Source: Desulfobacterales bacterium (GTDB lineage: Bacteria > Desulfobacterota > Desulfobacteria > Desulfobacterales > JAIPEE01). From it: 48,238 bases of DNA. Within the stretch, counting starts at the first letter, position 1. The number at the start of each line of letters is the position of its first letter. Of this stretch, positions 35,117 to 44,399 are shown piece after piece. The notes under the pieces were generated by a model that had not been told where the DNA came from, made no database searches, and worked only from the letters and a program-made list of their open reading frames with translations. The stretch lies in the NCBI GenBank assembly GCA_021737275.1, contig JAIPEE010000031.1:1-48238 (forward strand), given 5' to 3'. The position numbers were made by a program, and so were the translations under genes.

Positions 35117-36091
35117 ATGCTGTTTCCTGACTACAGACCGAGGCGTATGCGAAAAACCGAAGCGTTCCGCCGTATGATTCGTGAGACAAAACTTTCAGTT
35201 GACGATTTTATTCTGCCGCTTTTTGCAATAGGCGGTAAGAATGTTAAAAATCCAATCAAATCCATGCCGGGGCACTTTCAATTATCCCTGGATAATCTTG
35301 TAAAAACAGCAAAAGAGGCTTTTGACGCAGATATTCCGGCCATTATGCTGTTTGGCGTACCGGACAAAAAAGATGCACTGGCATCCAGTGCCTATGCAAA
35401 AAACGGTATTGTGCAGAAAGCCATAAAAGCAGTAAAAGATAAACTTCCGGATCTGGCGGTTATTACCGATGTATGCCTCTGTCAGTATACGGATCATGGC
35501 CATTGCGGTTTTGTCGAGGGTAATTATGTTGATAATGATACATCCCTTGAACTGATTGCAAAGACAGCTCTTTCCCATGCCAATGCCGGTGCGGATATGG
35601 TGGCCCCATCAGATATGATGGATGGCCGCGTTGCTGAAATAAGGGGTACGCTGGATGAAGATGGTTTTTCAGACATTCCGATCATGGCCTATTCTGCAAA
35701 ATACTGTTCCGCTTATTACGGACCGTTCAGACAGGCCGCAGATTCTGCACCGCAGCATGGTGACAGAAAGTCTTACCAGATGGATCCGGCCAATTCACTT
35801 GAAGCCATCCGTGAAGCAACAATGGATATTGAAGAAGGCGCAGATATCCTCATGGTGAAACCGGCACTTCCCTATCTTGATATTATCAGCAAGATCAGGG
35901 ATGAAAGTGATCTTCCGCTCGCTGCATATAATGTCAGTGGTGAGTATGCCATGGTCAAGGCTGCAGAAAAGATGGGATGGATAGACGGACAAAAAGTAAT
36001 GATGGAGACACTGACATCAATCAAACGGGCCGGTGCGGATATCATTCTTACCTATCATGCCCTTGAAGCGGCAAAAGTGCTTAACGATTAA
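35117..36091 (+). CDS. hemB: Delta-aminolevulinic acid dehydratase (porphobilinogen synthase)
   Basis: The 324-residue enzyme condenses two 5-aminolevulinates to porphobilinogen, the first common step to siroheme, heme and cobalamin. The two active-site lysines are visible: K195 in [15 protein letters not shown] and K248 in [13 protein letters not shown]. The cysteines of [14 protein letters not shown] (C120, C122, C130) mark the zinc-dependent type. It starts 3 bases after ahbC with GGGAGAAT as ribosome binding site, and ahbD follows, so the cluster makes both the early precursor and the final heme. Confidence 0.97.
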   Translation: MLFPDYRPRRMRKTEAFRRMIRETKLSVDDFILPLFAIGGKNVKNPIKSMPGHFQLSLDNLVKTAKEAFDADIPAIMLFGVPDKKDALASSAYAKNGIVQKAIKAVKDKLPDLAVITDVCLCQYTDHGHCGFVEGNYVDNDTSLELIAKTALSHANAGADMVAPSDMMDGRVAEIRGTLDEDGFSDIPIMAYSAKYCSAYYGPFRQAADSAPQHGDRKSYQMDPANSLEAIREATMDIEEGADILMVKPALPYLDIISKIRDESDLPLAAYNVSGEYAMVKAAEKMGWIDGQKVMMETLTSIKRAGADIILTYHALEAAKVLND

Positions 36092-36155
36092 ATTAAAACA
36101 CTAAAATCTACAGGGTACAGGCTAAAGCGCCTGTATTCCTTTATGGAATAAAACG

Positions 36156-37262
36156 ATGAGACCGGATCATAAACACGAATCAAAAAAACCAACTCATGGC
36201 CATCTTCAGGAAAAAGAAAAAAATGCTTCCCTCAGGCTGGTTGCATGGGAAACTACAAGAAACTGTAATCTCGAATGTGTTCATTGCCGCGCATCTGCAA
36301 CAAAAGGCCCCTTTACAGGGGAACTGACAACAGAGCAGGGTATCACCCTGATGGATCAAATTGCTGAAGTAGGCAAACCGATTATTATTCTTACCGGCGG
36401 TGAGGTTTTATTGCGTCCGGATATTTTTGAAATTGCCAAATACGGCAATGAAAAGGGACTCCGCATGGTAATGTCGCCCAACGGCACACTGATCAATGAA
36501 GAAAATACCCAAAAGATGCTGGACGCCGGTATTAAAAGAATCAGTGTCAGCCTGGACGGTGCCACAAAAGAGGTCCATGACAAGTTCCGTGGCGTTGAAG
36601 GTGCGTATGACAGTGCCATAAATGGTATTCATATCGCCAAACAAGCCGGTATTGAGTTTCAAATTAACACCACTATCTCCAAAGCAAATCTCAAGGAAAT
36701 CCCGAAAATTCTTGCCCTGGCTGAAAAACTCGGTGCTGTGGCCCATCACATTTTTCTCCTTGTACCAACCGGACGCGGAAAATATATTCTTGATCAGGAA
36801 ATTGATGCACAGGAATATGAAGAAACATTAAACTGGTTTTATGATCAGCGGGATAAAACACCGCTGCAGTTAAAGGCCACATGTGCTCCGCACTATTATC
36901 GGATACTCAGACAGCGCGCCCGTAAAGACGGTAAAACGGTTACCTATGAATCTCATGGTCTTGATGCCGTAACACGCGGATGTCTGGCCGGAACAGGTTT
37001 TTGTTTTGTATCACACCGGGGTATTGTTCAACCCTGTGGATTTCTGGATCTTAATTGTGGTGATGTGACCCGAGCGTCATTTGCAGACATCTGGGAATCC
37101 TCAGAAAAATTCAATACGCTTCGTAATTTCAGTAAGCTGGAAGGCAAATGCGGCGTCTGTGAATATAAACGTGTTTGTGGCGGCTGTCGCGCCCGTGCTT
37201 ATGAAGCTACAGGAGACTATATGGCTGAAGAGCCGCTTTGCAGTTATCAGCCTGAGCGTTAA
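36156..37262 (+). CDS. ahbD: AhbD, heme synthase (Fe-coproporphyrin III oxidative decarboxylase, radical SAM)
   Basis: The 368-residue radical SAM protein has C37, C41, C44 in TTRNCNLECVHCRAS, the GGEVL SAM motif, and a C-terminal SPASM-like auxiliary cluster region (GFCFVSHRGIVQPCG, then CGVCEYKRVCGGCRARA, then EPLC). AhbD converts the two propionates of Fe-coproporphyrin III to vinyls, giving heme b without oxygen. The order ahbC-hemB-ahbD fits this role. The related nirJ-type proteins are the main alternative. The nearby histidine-rich start (RPDHKHESKKPTHGH) is common in AhbD. Confidence 0.92.
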   Translation: MRPDHKHESKKPTHGHLQEKEKNASLRLVAWETTRNCNLECVHCRASATKGPFTGELTTEQGITLMDQIAEVGKPIIILTGGEVLLRPDIFEIAKYGNEKGLRMVMSPNGTLINEENTQKMLDAGIKRISVSLDGATKEVHDKFRGVEGAYDSAINGIHIAKQAGIEFQINTTISKANLKEIPKILALAEKLGAVAHHIFLLVPTGRGKYILDQEIDAQEYEETLNWFYDQRDKTPLQLKATCAPHYYRILRQRARKDGKTVTYESHGLDAVTRGCLAGTGFCFVSHRGIVQPCGFLDLNCGDVTRASFADIWESSEKFNTLRNFSKLEGKCGVCEYKRVCGGCRARAYEATGDYMAEEPLCSYQPER

Positions 37263-37425
37263 TATTTACCTGTAATCTTTTAACATGTTAACACTTCCTA
37301 TTCAGATTGACCTCAGCGGAAGTGTTTATGGATAAACTGACGTTTTTGTCCGAACAATATGTCTTAACAGGCTCCATCTCATTAATTTCATTAAGCTTTT
37401 ATTTAACACCGATTCAATTAAAATA

Positions 37426-37455
37426 TTGACATATTTCACCTTATAAGGCTTAATA
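37426..37455 (+). promoter_or_regulatory. Possible sigma-70 promoter for the CBS/ACT gene
   Basis: A perfect TTGACA at 37426 is followed 18 bases later by TTAATA (or by TAATAT at 19). This gives a leader of about 145 bases to the start at 37606. The rest of the 37263-37605 interval shows no gene. Confidence 0.4.
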
Positions 37456-37605
37456 TAGTTACATATCGCAAAGATCCATCTCATTTTTGTATAGTTGACA
37501 GCTTATCCCGACAATCAGAATCTGGACGCCGGCCGGATTTATTTTTTGAGATATGCGCCGATATATATACTTTTTGGGTTAACCCGCTTAACAAAGGATT
37601 TCACC

Positions 37606-38211
37606 TTGAAAATAAAAATGCTCATGATCCAGAATCCTATTACCGTTACAAAACATACATCTATTACCGACGCCATTGAGCTCATGAAAACCAACTCTAT
37701 TCGACACCTCCCCGTGGTATCTGAGCGTAATGAGCTTTCCGGCTTTTTAACACTTGCAGATTTAAAACGCGCCCTTATCCCGTCAATGGTTTCCGATCTC
37801 ACCCTGGCCGATATCATGATTCAAAATCCAATCAAGCTTAGCCCCGATGATGATATCGAATTTGCAGCCCAACTTATCTATAAAAACAAGATCAGCGGTA
37901 TGCCTGTGGTAGAGGCCAAAAAACTTGTCGGCATTATTACCGAAACAGATATTCTCAGGACCTTTATCGACATGATGGGTATTTTGACAGCCAGTTCACG
38001 CATAGATGTTGAGATAAAGGCTGACCCGAAACAGTTCAAAAATGCACTTCAGATTATAAATGATTATGGCGGTGATATTATTAATGTAGCAATGACAGCT
38101 CAAAAAATCGGCACAAGGACTTATTACTTCCGACTGATGTCATGTAAAACAGATAACATCTGTAAAGCATTAGAGGATAATGGTTTCAAAGTTCTGGAAG
38201 CGACAGATTAA
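37606..38211 (+). CDS. CBS-domain pair with C-terminal ACT-like domain
   Basis: The 201-residue protein contains two CBS motifs in tandem: MIQNPITVTKHTSITDAIELM with SIRHLPVV, then MIQNPIKLSPDDDIEFAAQLI with ISGMPVVE (residues about 4-125). An ACT-like domain follows (about 133-200; VEIKADPKQFKNALQIINDY). Such proteins sense adenosine nucleotides and a small ligand, often an amino acid. The best start is a TTG at 37606 with AAAGGA seven bases upstream; the frame is open back to 37495 but that extension (ILFGLTRLTKDF) is not family-like. It appears monocistronic. Confidence 0.88.
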   Translation: MKIKMLMIQNPITVTKHTSITDAIELMKTNSIRHLPVVSERNELSGFLTLADLKRALIPSMVSDLTLADIMIQNPIKLSPDDDIEFAAQLIYKNKISGMPVVEAKKLVGIITETDILRTFIDMMGILTASSRIDVEIKADPKQFKNALQIINDYGGDIINVAMTAQKIGTRTYYFRLMSCKTDNICKALEDNGFKVLEATD

Positions 38212-38431
38212 CGGAGAAAAAACTCATTTTAATGCTGAGAAATTTATATTTCTACCCAAACTGACGGCACGTCTGCAACATTTTACTTTAGGCAATTGAC
38301 TTTTCTACCGGATATCAGGTATAAACACCTGTAAATTAGATATTTTCTTTACATTTTATTACATTAAAAATCACGTTTATTTTTGATAAAAACGACCTTA
38401 AAAAATCAGACGAAAGGAGAAAAAGCTGCTG
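38212..38431. other. Intergenic region before the rubredoxin-DUF2231 gene
   Basis: AT-rich region of 220 bases. I saw no hairpin, remnant or strong promoter; the downstream gene has a strong AAAGGAG site at its end. Confidence 0.3.
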
Positions 38432-39052
38432 ATGAAAAAATGGAAATGCACTGTCTGTAATTATATTCATACCGGTGATGAACCGCCGGATATATGCCCT
38501 GTTTGCGGAGCAGATAAAAGTAAGTTTTCTGAAGTTATCGAAGAAAAGCCCGATTCTGTGAATCCTGAAACAACCGTTGCTGAAAAAGATGTTGACGCAC
38601 CATCAAATATACTGATTGATCTGATCCTGAGCAATCACCTCCATCCCATATCTGTCCATATCCCCAACGGCGTCCTTCCGGTTGCCGTTTTTTTTATGTT
38701 CTTCGCAGCACTGTTTCATGCTGCAGGTTTTGAAAAAGCAGCATTTTACAACCTGATATTTGTTTTGATTTCAATGCCGTTTGTATTATTCACAGGGTAC
38801 ATTGAATGGAAAAAGCGTTATAATAGCGCCCTTACCCGATTTTTTATTATTAAAATCGGATGCGCCGGCATCGTCCTTTTGATGCTTCTTATCATTATCC
38901 TCTGGCGGATTCTAAACCCGGATGCGGTATTTGCAGGTTCAGCCGGACGCTGGATATTTCTCCTTTTTCACATTGTTATGCTTGGTGCTGCAGGCATAGC
39001 AGGCCATTTGGGAGGAAAACTGGTATTTGGAAAAAGTGATGAAAAGTCATAA
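38432..39052 (+). CDS. Rubredoxin-like domain fused to a four-helix DUF2231 membrane domain
   Basis: The 206-residue protein has a rubredoxin/rubrerythrin-type iron site (CTVC at about 6-9 and CPVCGA at about 22-27) followed by an acidic linker. The membrane part has four hydrophobic helices (about 73-95, 100-120, 132-157, 166-190), with histidines in helix 1 ([12 protein letters not shown]) and helix 4 ([18 protein letters not shown]) as in DUF2231 proteins, where they may bind heme. It may act in electron transfer at the membrane. AAAGGAGAAAAAG precedes the ATG. Pyruvate kinase follows 56 bases after it. Confidence 0.83.
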   Translation: MKKWKCTVCNYIHTGDEPPDICPVCGADKSKFSEVIEEKPDSVNPETTVAEKDVDAPSNILIDLILSNHLHPISVHIPNGVLPVAVFFMFFAALFHAAGFEKAAFYNLIFVLISMPFVLFTGYIEWKKRYNSALTRFFIIKIGCAGIVLLMLLIIILWRILNPDAVFAGSAGRWIFLLFHIVMLGAAGIAGHLGGKLVFGKSDEKS

Positions 39053-39108
39053 TTTAAAATGCTGATGACTTTAAAACAGCACTTTTGTTTGCCATAGGAA
39101 CATGTTTC

Positions 39109-40515
39109 ATGAAAAAAACAAAAATCATAGCAACCATCTCAAATAACTGTGATACCGCTTTATTGACAAAGCTCTATGAGGCGGGAATGGATGTTGTGAG
39201 ATTGAATACAGCCCATCAGACCACTGATGACGCAATGGTGGCAATAGAAAAGATCCGCGCGGTCTCTGACCGGATTGCTATTATGGTTGACACCAAAGGG
39301 CCTGAGATACGAACGACACCGATAAAAGAGGATATCATCGTTAAAACAGGCGATCACCTTTATATCAAAGGGGCGGGAGATGAATTGAGCTCATCTGAAT
39401 GTATTTGTGTTACCTATGATGGTTTTGTTAATGATCTGAATGTGGGTGACATGATTTTAATTGATGATGGTGATGTAGAACTTCTTGTTGTTGAGAGAGT
39501 TGATGACAAACTAAAATGTGAAGTACGAAATGACGGTATTATAAAAGGGAGGAAAAGTATAAATGTCCCTTCCGCTTCAATAAGCCTGCCCGCCCTCACA
39601 CCTAAAGACGAAAATTTTATCCGGTTTGCAGCTGACAATGACCTTGATTTCATCGCCCACTCTTTCGTCAGAAACAAGCATGATGTTCTCGCTGTTCAGA
39701 AGATTCTTGATGAAAAAGAAAGTCCTGTTAAAATTATAGCAAAAATTGAAAACCGGAAAGGCATCGATAATATTGATGAGATTCTTGATCATGCTTATGG
39801 TGTTATGGTTGCCAGGGGGGATCTTGCCATTGAGATTCCTACAGAAAAAATACCGTTAATCCAGAAGCGTCTGGTAAAAAAATGTATTGAGCGAAGAAAA
39901 CCGGTTATTATAGCAACCCAGATGCTCCAGTCGATGATCAACGCGCCCAGGCCTACAAGAGCCGAAGTTTCAGATGTCGGAAATGCCTGCATGGATGGAA
40001 CAGATGCGGTCATGCTGTCCGGCGAAACCGCTTATGGGAAATATCCACTTGAATCTGTTCAAATGATGACAAAAATCGCTCTGGAAATTGAAAACGGCTA
40101 CGATACTTTTCATAATACCCCATATGAAATTGAAAATGATGTAACCAGCTATCTGGTAAAGTCAGCAGTGAAGGCATCAATGAGACTGAACACAAAAGGG
40201 TTGATAGCAGATTCAATCAGCGGCAGAACAATCAGGAACCTTGCCGCCTACAGAGGTAAAAACCTCATATATGCCCAGTGCTATAACAAACGCGTTGTGC
40301 GGGAACTGTCCCTTTCATATGGTGTTCATGCAGAGTTTATTGAATTGGATCTAACCAGCCACGAATTTCTTAACAAAACCTTGAACAGGTTGATTGATGC
40401 AGGATTTTTTAGCAAGGATGACCTGATTACTGTCCTGGCCGGTAGTTTCGGCTCCGACGTGGGCGCGTCATTTATTGAAATCAGCACTGCTCAAAAACTG
40501 CTCACTTTGAGATAA
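39109..40515 (+). CDS. pyk: Pyruvate kinase
   Basis: The 468-residue enzyme converts phosphoenolpyruvate and ADP to pyruvate and ATP. It has the DTKGPEIR motif, KIENRKGIDNIDEI with the catalytic lysine KIE, GVMVARGDLAIEIP, the helix ATQMLQSMINAPRPTRAEVSDVGNA, and MLSGETAYGKYP. The N-terminal motif usually written RxNxSHG is RLNTAHQ here, as in some archaeal and deltaproteobacterial members. There is no C-terminal PEP-utilising domain. I chose the ATG at 39109 (AGGAAC upstream) rather than the in-frame TTG at 39085. Confidence 0.95.
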   Translation: MKKTKIIATISNNCDTALLTKLYEAGMDVVRLNTAHQTTDDAMVAIEKIRAVSDRIAIMVDTKGPEIRTTPIKEDIIVKTGDHLYIKGAGDELSSSECICVTYDGFVNDLNVGDMILIDDGDVELLVVERVDDKLKCEVRNDGIIKGRKSINVPSASISLPALTPKDENFIRFAADNDLDFIAHSFVRNKHDVLAVQKILDEKESPVKIIAKIENRKGIDNIDEILDHAYGVMVARGDLAIEIPTEKIPLIQKRLVKKCIERRKPVIIATQMLQSMINAPRPTRAEVSDVGNACMDGTDAVMLSGETAYGKYPLESVQMMTKIALEIENGYDTFHNTPYEIENDVTSYLVKSAVKASMRLNTKGLIADSISGRTIRNLAAYRGKNLIYAQCYNKRVVRELSLSYGVHAEFIELDLTSHEFLNKTLNRLIDAGFFSKDDLITVLAGSFGSDVGASFIEISTAQKLLTLR

Positions 40516-40600
40516 GTCAAATGGAAATACGTGAAGTCTTTTATTTCCGATCATTCAAATAATCATTATTATTATTTAATAATACTTTAGGAGTAACATA

Positions 40601-41680
40601 TTGAAATCTGTAAAAGGATATCTTGAAATACTGGACAAGGGTTTTGGCTTCTTACGTTCCATTGAAAATAATTTTATACCGAATCCTGTTGATCCTTTTA
40701 TACCAACCGGCCTGATCAAAAAATTCCAGCTTCGCGAAGGAAGTTTAATTGAAGGAACCGGTGTTGCCGGTGATCCGAAAAGTAACAATTTAAAACTCGA
40801 TAACATTGAAACAATCAACGGAATTCCATTTGAAGAGAGCCTGAAGATTGAGCCGCTCTGGAATCAGACCAGTATCAATCCGGATGAGAGGCTTCATCTG
40901 ACACAGGGCCCCGAAGATCTCATGGGAAAGGCACTTGATATTGTTGCCCCCATTGGAAAAGGCCAACGCGGACTTATTGTCTCACCACCCAAATCCGGTA
41001 AAACCACCATCATGCGTCATATGGCCAATTCCATTGTCATTAACAACCCTGATATAGCGGTATTCGTTCTTCTGGTTGATGAACGGCCTGAAGAGGTAAC
41101 AGATTTTAAAAGAGGGCTTCAGGGTGCCCATGTGTTGTTTTCATCATCTGATCAGACTATTTCTCACCATATGCGCATGACCAGAATGGCCATGCACACT
41201 GCTATCCGCTGTGCAGAAGCAGGGCAGGATACTGTCGTTTTTATTGATTCCCTGACAAGAATGTCTCGTGCTTTTAATGTAGAAACCAATAGTCATGGCA
41301 GAACCATGTCCGGCGGCCTTGGTGCAAATGCACTGGAGATGCCGCGTAAAATTTTCGGTGCGGCACGTAATATTGAAAACGGCGGATCCCTGACTGTTAT
41401 TGCAACCATTCTGGTAGAAACCGGCAGCAGAATGGACGACATTATCTTCCAGGAATTCAAAGGCACCGGTAACATGGAGCTTGTTCTCAGCCGAAAATGT
41501 GCTGAGCAGAGAATTTTTCCGGCCATCAATATCAACCAGTCCGGTACACGTAAAGAAGAGCTTCTGCTTTCCAAAGATGAATACGATATGGCTATCAAAT
41601 TTCGACGTATTTTAGCGCAGCAGGATGAAGTATCTGCCATATCGGATCTCCTGGATCATATCCAAAACAGAGGTGAGTAA
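40601..41680 (+). CDS. Short Rho-type transcription termination factor (lacks N-terminal helical domain)
   Basis: At 359 residues this is about 60 shorter than E. coli Rho. It begins at the cold-shock-like RNA-binding domain (VKGYLEILDKGFGFLRS). The Rho ATPase follows: Walker A PPKSGKTT (about 128-135), LLVDERPEEVTDF, Walker B FIDSLTRMSRA, the Q-loop region NSHGRTMSGGLGANAL, GAARNIENGGS and GTGNMELVLSR. The secondary-channel loop carries Arg where E. coli has the Q-loop lysine. The C-terminus is also truncated relative to E. coli. It starts with TTG at 40601 after AGGAG. It may be a second Rho paralog rather than the housekeeping one; I cannot see the rest of the genome. It converges with the dehydratase cluster. 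Confidence 0.9.
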   Translation: MKSVKGYLEILDKGFGFLRSIENNFIPNPVDPFIPTGLIKKFQLREGSLIEGTGVAGDPKSNNLKLDNIETINGIPFEESLKIEPLWNQTSINPDERLHLTQGPEDLMGKALDIVAPIGKGQRGLIVSPPKSGKTTIMRHMANSIVINNPDIAVFVLLVDERPEEVTDFKRGLQGAHVLFSSSDQTISHHMRMTRMAMHTAIRCAEAGQDTVVFIDSLTRMSRAFNVETNSHGRTMSGGLGANALEMPRKIFGAARNIENGGSLTVIATILVETGSRMDDIIFQEFKGTGNMELVLSRKCAEQRIFPAININQSGTRKEELLLSKDEYDMAIKFRRILAQQDEVSAISDLLDHIQNRGE

Positions 41681-41739
41681 GCGCCATAAATGTTCAGGTT
41701 TAAAAAAGTTACCTGGTATGGGTCAATGACAATGGCTAT

Positions 41740-42111
41740 TTAAATCTCTTCCAAAGGCATTCTTTTTATGAGTCTTGCTGCGTTGATACCCAGGAGGCGG
41801 GCCTTACTTAAATTGACTTGATCTTTTGATATCTGAATTACCGGATGTTCTTTGGGCAAATTGCCCTGATGGAGAACAATCGCATTGGCAGAACAGCAAA
41901 TACCCACATCAAAAACTGATTTGTTTGCCGCTTGCTGGGCCAGACCATTGATATCCTCGTCATGAAATTCTTCACTTATAATAGTATGCGGCAATCCCTC
42001 TTCTTCAAGCCCATATATGATTTCTTTCGCCTGCATCATATTTTCAGCTCCTTCTTCAACAATAATTACGACCCCCACAAAACCGGATGATTCATATGAT
42101 ATAATACTCAT
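41740..42111 (-). CDS. Diol/glycerol dehydratase reactivating factor, small subunit (DdrB/DhaG/PduH-like)
   Basis: The 123-residue protein has the DdrB features EEGLPHTIISEEFH, ANKSVFDVGICCSANAIVLHQGNLP and ARLLGINAARLIKRMPLE. This subunit swaps with the dehydratase medium subunit so that damaged cobalamin can leave the enzyme. Its ATG overlaps the stop of the large reactivase gene by one base (TAATG), so it is translationally coupled, and it is the last gene of the cluster. Confidence 0.92.
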   Translation of the reverse strand: MSIISYESSGFVGVVIIVEEGAENMMQAKEIIYGLEEEGLPHTIISEEFHDEDINGLAQQAANKSVFDVGICCSANAIVLHQGNLPKEHPVIQISKDQVNLSKARLLGINAARLIKRMPLEEI

Positions 42112-43943
42112 TAAATTGCCTCATCTTTTTGACAAAATGAGAGAATTAACCCGGTAGCCACCGCATTTCTAGGCCCTAACTTTCCCCGAATATTGCCTCT
42201 TCCTGTTATGACACCATAATTTATCAGTAAAAATTCAGAAATAATTCCTGGAATTTCAAAATCTAAAGCACTCCCTCCCAAAAGGACAATTTCATGTATC
42301 AAACGAAGATTCCGGTTTGGCGTAATACGTTTCAATGCCCTTACGACATTATTAATAAATATCTTTTTTTTCATCTCTTTGCGAACTGAAATCAGCTTTT
42401 CGAGAAGAATATCTTTGGGTAACGGAATCATCTCACGGTCTTCTTTTAAAATGACAACCCGGCCTAAAAGGTTTCCGCTTAGCGGGTTTTTGAAAAATTT
42501 CAAACTCCCGTCTTCAAGTTTTATGTGAAACAGGCTTTCCACTTTTGCGGCAGGAAATATTTTTATATCCTCAGCCAATGAAATATCGTGAAGATCCAGC
42601 TCAGAATCAATCAGCATTGTAAGCATATCTCCGGCACCGGCTAAATGAACGAATTTCACATTTCCTTTTGAATCAAAGCCCGCAGCATCAATAGAGCCGG
42701 CCCCCATATCCAGAATAACTAGTGGTTTTTCGACACCCGGAGTCGTTAGTGCGCCCAGCAGCGCCATTCGAACTTCAGTCCCGCCAATATTTACAGGGAC
42801 TTTGGATTCGTCTCTTAATTTAATCACCAGATCCTGCATCAGTGATTTGTCTGTCCATACCATTGCCGCTAAACCAACAGCTTGATTCCGGCTGTACTCT
42901 CCGGCAATTCCCCCTTTAACCTTTTGTGGAACAATGGTATCAACGGCAAAGAGATCCTGTACTTTAATACTTTCCAGAGGTTGATTGTTTATGTCTCCCA
43001 GTGTTTTTTTGATCTTGGACAGCATCCCGCCAACCGATGTACCCGGCTCCCCATAAGCATCCTCTAAAGGCGCCACTTTTTCAACGGTGGACATGATCTC
43101 TTCCGCTCCTGATACCAAGTCAACTTCATGTGTATATTTTTGTCCTGAAATAAACAATTTGCCGGCGGGGATTTTTCTCTCTTTTATTCCGCCTTTGGGC
43201 GTCTGTATCACAACTGCAGATCTGTTGCCGATTAATGATATGGCGATGGGCGCTATCTTTCTGGTTTGTTCACTGTTTAGGCCAAAGAGAGTCGCAATGC
43301 CATACGGATTACAAAGTTCAGTAATGGTTCTCCCGGCTTCGACAACCTCTACCGCAGCAGGCAGTCCTACGGGAACGTCTTCTATCTGATTGATTTCATC
43401 AACAATAGGAATAACGTTTGCTACTCTTTTCGCGATTAAGACACCATCATCCTTCTTTACAATAGCCCCCTGAACATCGATTTTATTTTTGAAGGCTTCA
43501 TTTATTATCTGGGCTGCCTGGTCAAAGGATACCTCCTCAGGAATGATTGGAATAACCTTTTCAGCAGGCAGACATTGAGACAGATCATCTATTCGAACGG
43601 TTTTCCCTGTCCCAAGACCAAGGCCACCGGGCGTTGACGGATTATGACCAATCATTGCAGATTCGGTAATTATCGTTTCCGTCAAAGTTGCCATGGCAAG
43701 TTCACCAATGACCGGTATGGCTTCATTTATGCAAATTACATCAACATTATGTAATTCATAGGATGTTTTTTCCAGGGCCAGTAATAATGCCTTCATAACA
43801 CCCTGGATATTTTCTGCTGTCCCTTTAATTCCTGTTGTTTTGACAATATCACTGCTTAAAAAAAGCAATTCTCCATTTTCCTGACAGGCGATTGCCACTT
43901 CAGTTGTACTGTTACCTATATCAACACCAGCTAATATTCTCAT
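42111..43943 (-). CDS. Diol/glycerol dehydratase reactivating factor, large subunit (DdrA/DhaF/PduG-like)
   Basis: The 610-residue Hsp70-like ATPase starts with ILAGVDIGNSTTEVAI, the actin-fold phosphate-1 motif. It contains GHNPSTPGGLGLGTG, GEPGTSVGGML, VILDMGAGSIDAAG (phosphate-2 motif), and GGSALDFEIPG. With the small subunit it expels inactivated B12 from the dehydratase, using ATP. I chose the ATG at 43943 with GGAG upstream; a TTG two codons earlier is in frame. It follows the small dehydratase subunit by 30 bases. Confidence 0.94.
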   Translation of the reverse strand: MRILAGVDIGNSTTEVAIACQENGELLFLSSDIVKTTGIKGTAENIQGVMKALLLALEKTSYELHNVDVICINEAIPVIGELAMATLTETIITESAMIGHNPSTPGGLGLGTGKTVRIDDLSQCLPAEKVIPIIPEEVSFDQAAQIINEAFKNKIDVQGAIVKKDDGVLIAKRVANVIPIVDEINQIEDVPVGLPAAVEVVEAGRTITELCNPYGIATLFGLNSEQTRKIAPIAISLIGNRSAVVIQTPKGGIKERKIPAGKLFISGQKYTHEVDLVSGAEEIMSTVEKVAPLEDAYGEPGTSVGGMLSKIKKTLGDINNQPLESIKVQDLFAVDTIVPQKVKGGIAGEYSRNQAVGLAAMVWTDKSLMQDLVIKLRDESKVPVNIGGTEVRMALLGALTTPGVEKPLVILDMGAGSIDAAGFDSKGNVKFVHLAGAGDMLTMLIDSELDLHDISLAEDIKIFPAAKVESLFHIKLEDGSLKFFKNPLSGNLLGRVVILKEDREMIPLPKDILLEKLISVRKEMKKKIFINNVVRALKRITPNRNLRLIHEIVLLGGSALDFEIPGIISEFLLINYGVITGRGNIRGKLGPRNAVATGLILSFCQKDEAI

Positions 43944-43973
43944 TAACAATGACTCCGGGCAATTTACCGAAAA

Positions 43974-44393
43974 TTACTTTTTCAAAAAACCTCTCTCTTC
44001 ATATGCCGCACACGCTTCTCTCACTAACTCAGCGTTTAGAACAGCATTATACGATTGTTCCAACTCATCTGCAATCCGGTTTAGTTCTTGTTTTGTACAC
44101 CTGAAGGGCCTTAACAAATTATATATTTCCATAATCTTTTCATCAGGCATATTACACAATTCAGCAGCCCTCCGGAAACTTTTTCCCAGAAATTTTCTTT
44201 TCGATTTTTCTGCGACTTCAGCTTGTAACAGCAATGTTTCAGGTGAAATTCGGATATCATTTTCAGTAATTTCACCGCTTCTAACGGAATCAAGCGTAAT
44301 TTCATCAAGGCGCTTACCGGTGAGTGTTTTTATCATTTCCGGTTTTTTAGTTCCAAAAGGGTAGTCTTGTATATTAATTTCGATTTTTTTCAT
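43974..44393 (-). CDS. B12-dependent diol/glycerol dehydratase small subunit (PduE/DhaB3-like)
   Basis: The 139-residue protein follows the small-subunit pattern: YPFGTKKPEMIKTLTGKRLDEITL-type start, RISPETLLLQAEVAEKSKR, FRRAAELCNMPDEKIMEIYNLLRP, and YEERGFLKK at the C-terminus. It is needed to complete the active dehydratase. It starts 6 bases after the fused large/medium gene, and a strong GGAGGT lies in that gene's last codons at good spacing. Confidence 0.94.
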   Translation of the reverse strand: MKKIEINIQDYPFGTKKPEMIKTLTGKRLDEITLDSVRSGEITENDIRISPETLLLQAEVAEKSKRKFLGKSFRRAAELCNMPDEKIMEIYNLLRPFRCTKQELNRIADELEQSYNAVLNAELVREACAAYEERGFLKK

Positions 44394-44399
44394 CTCAAT

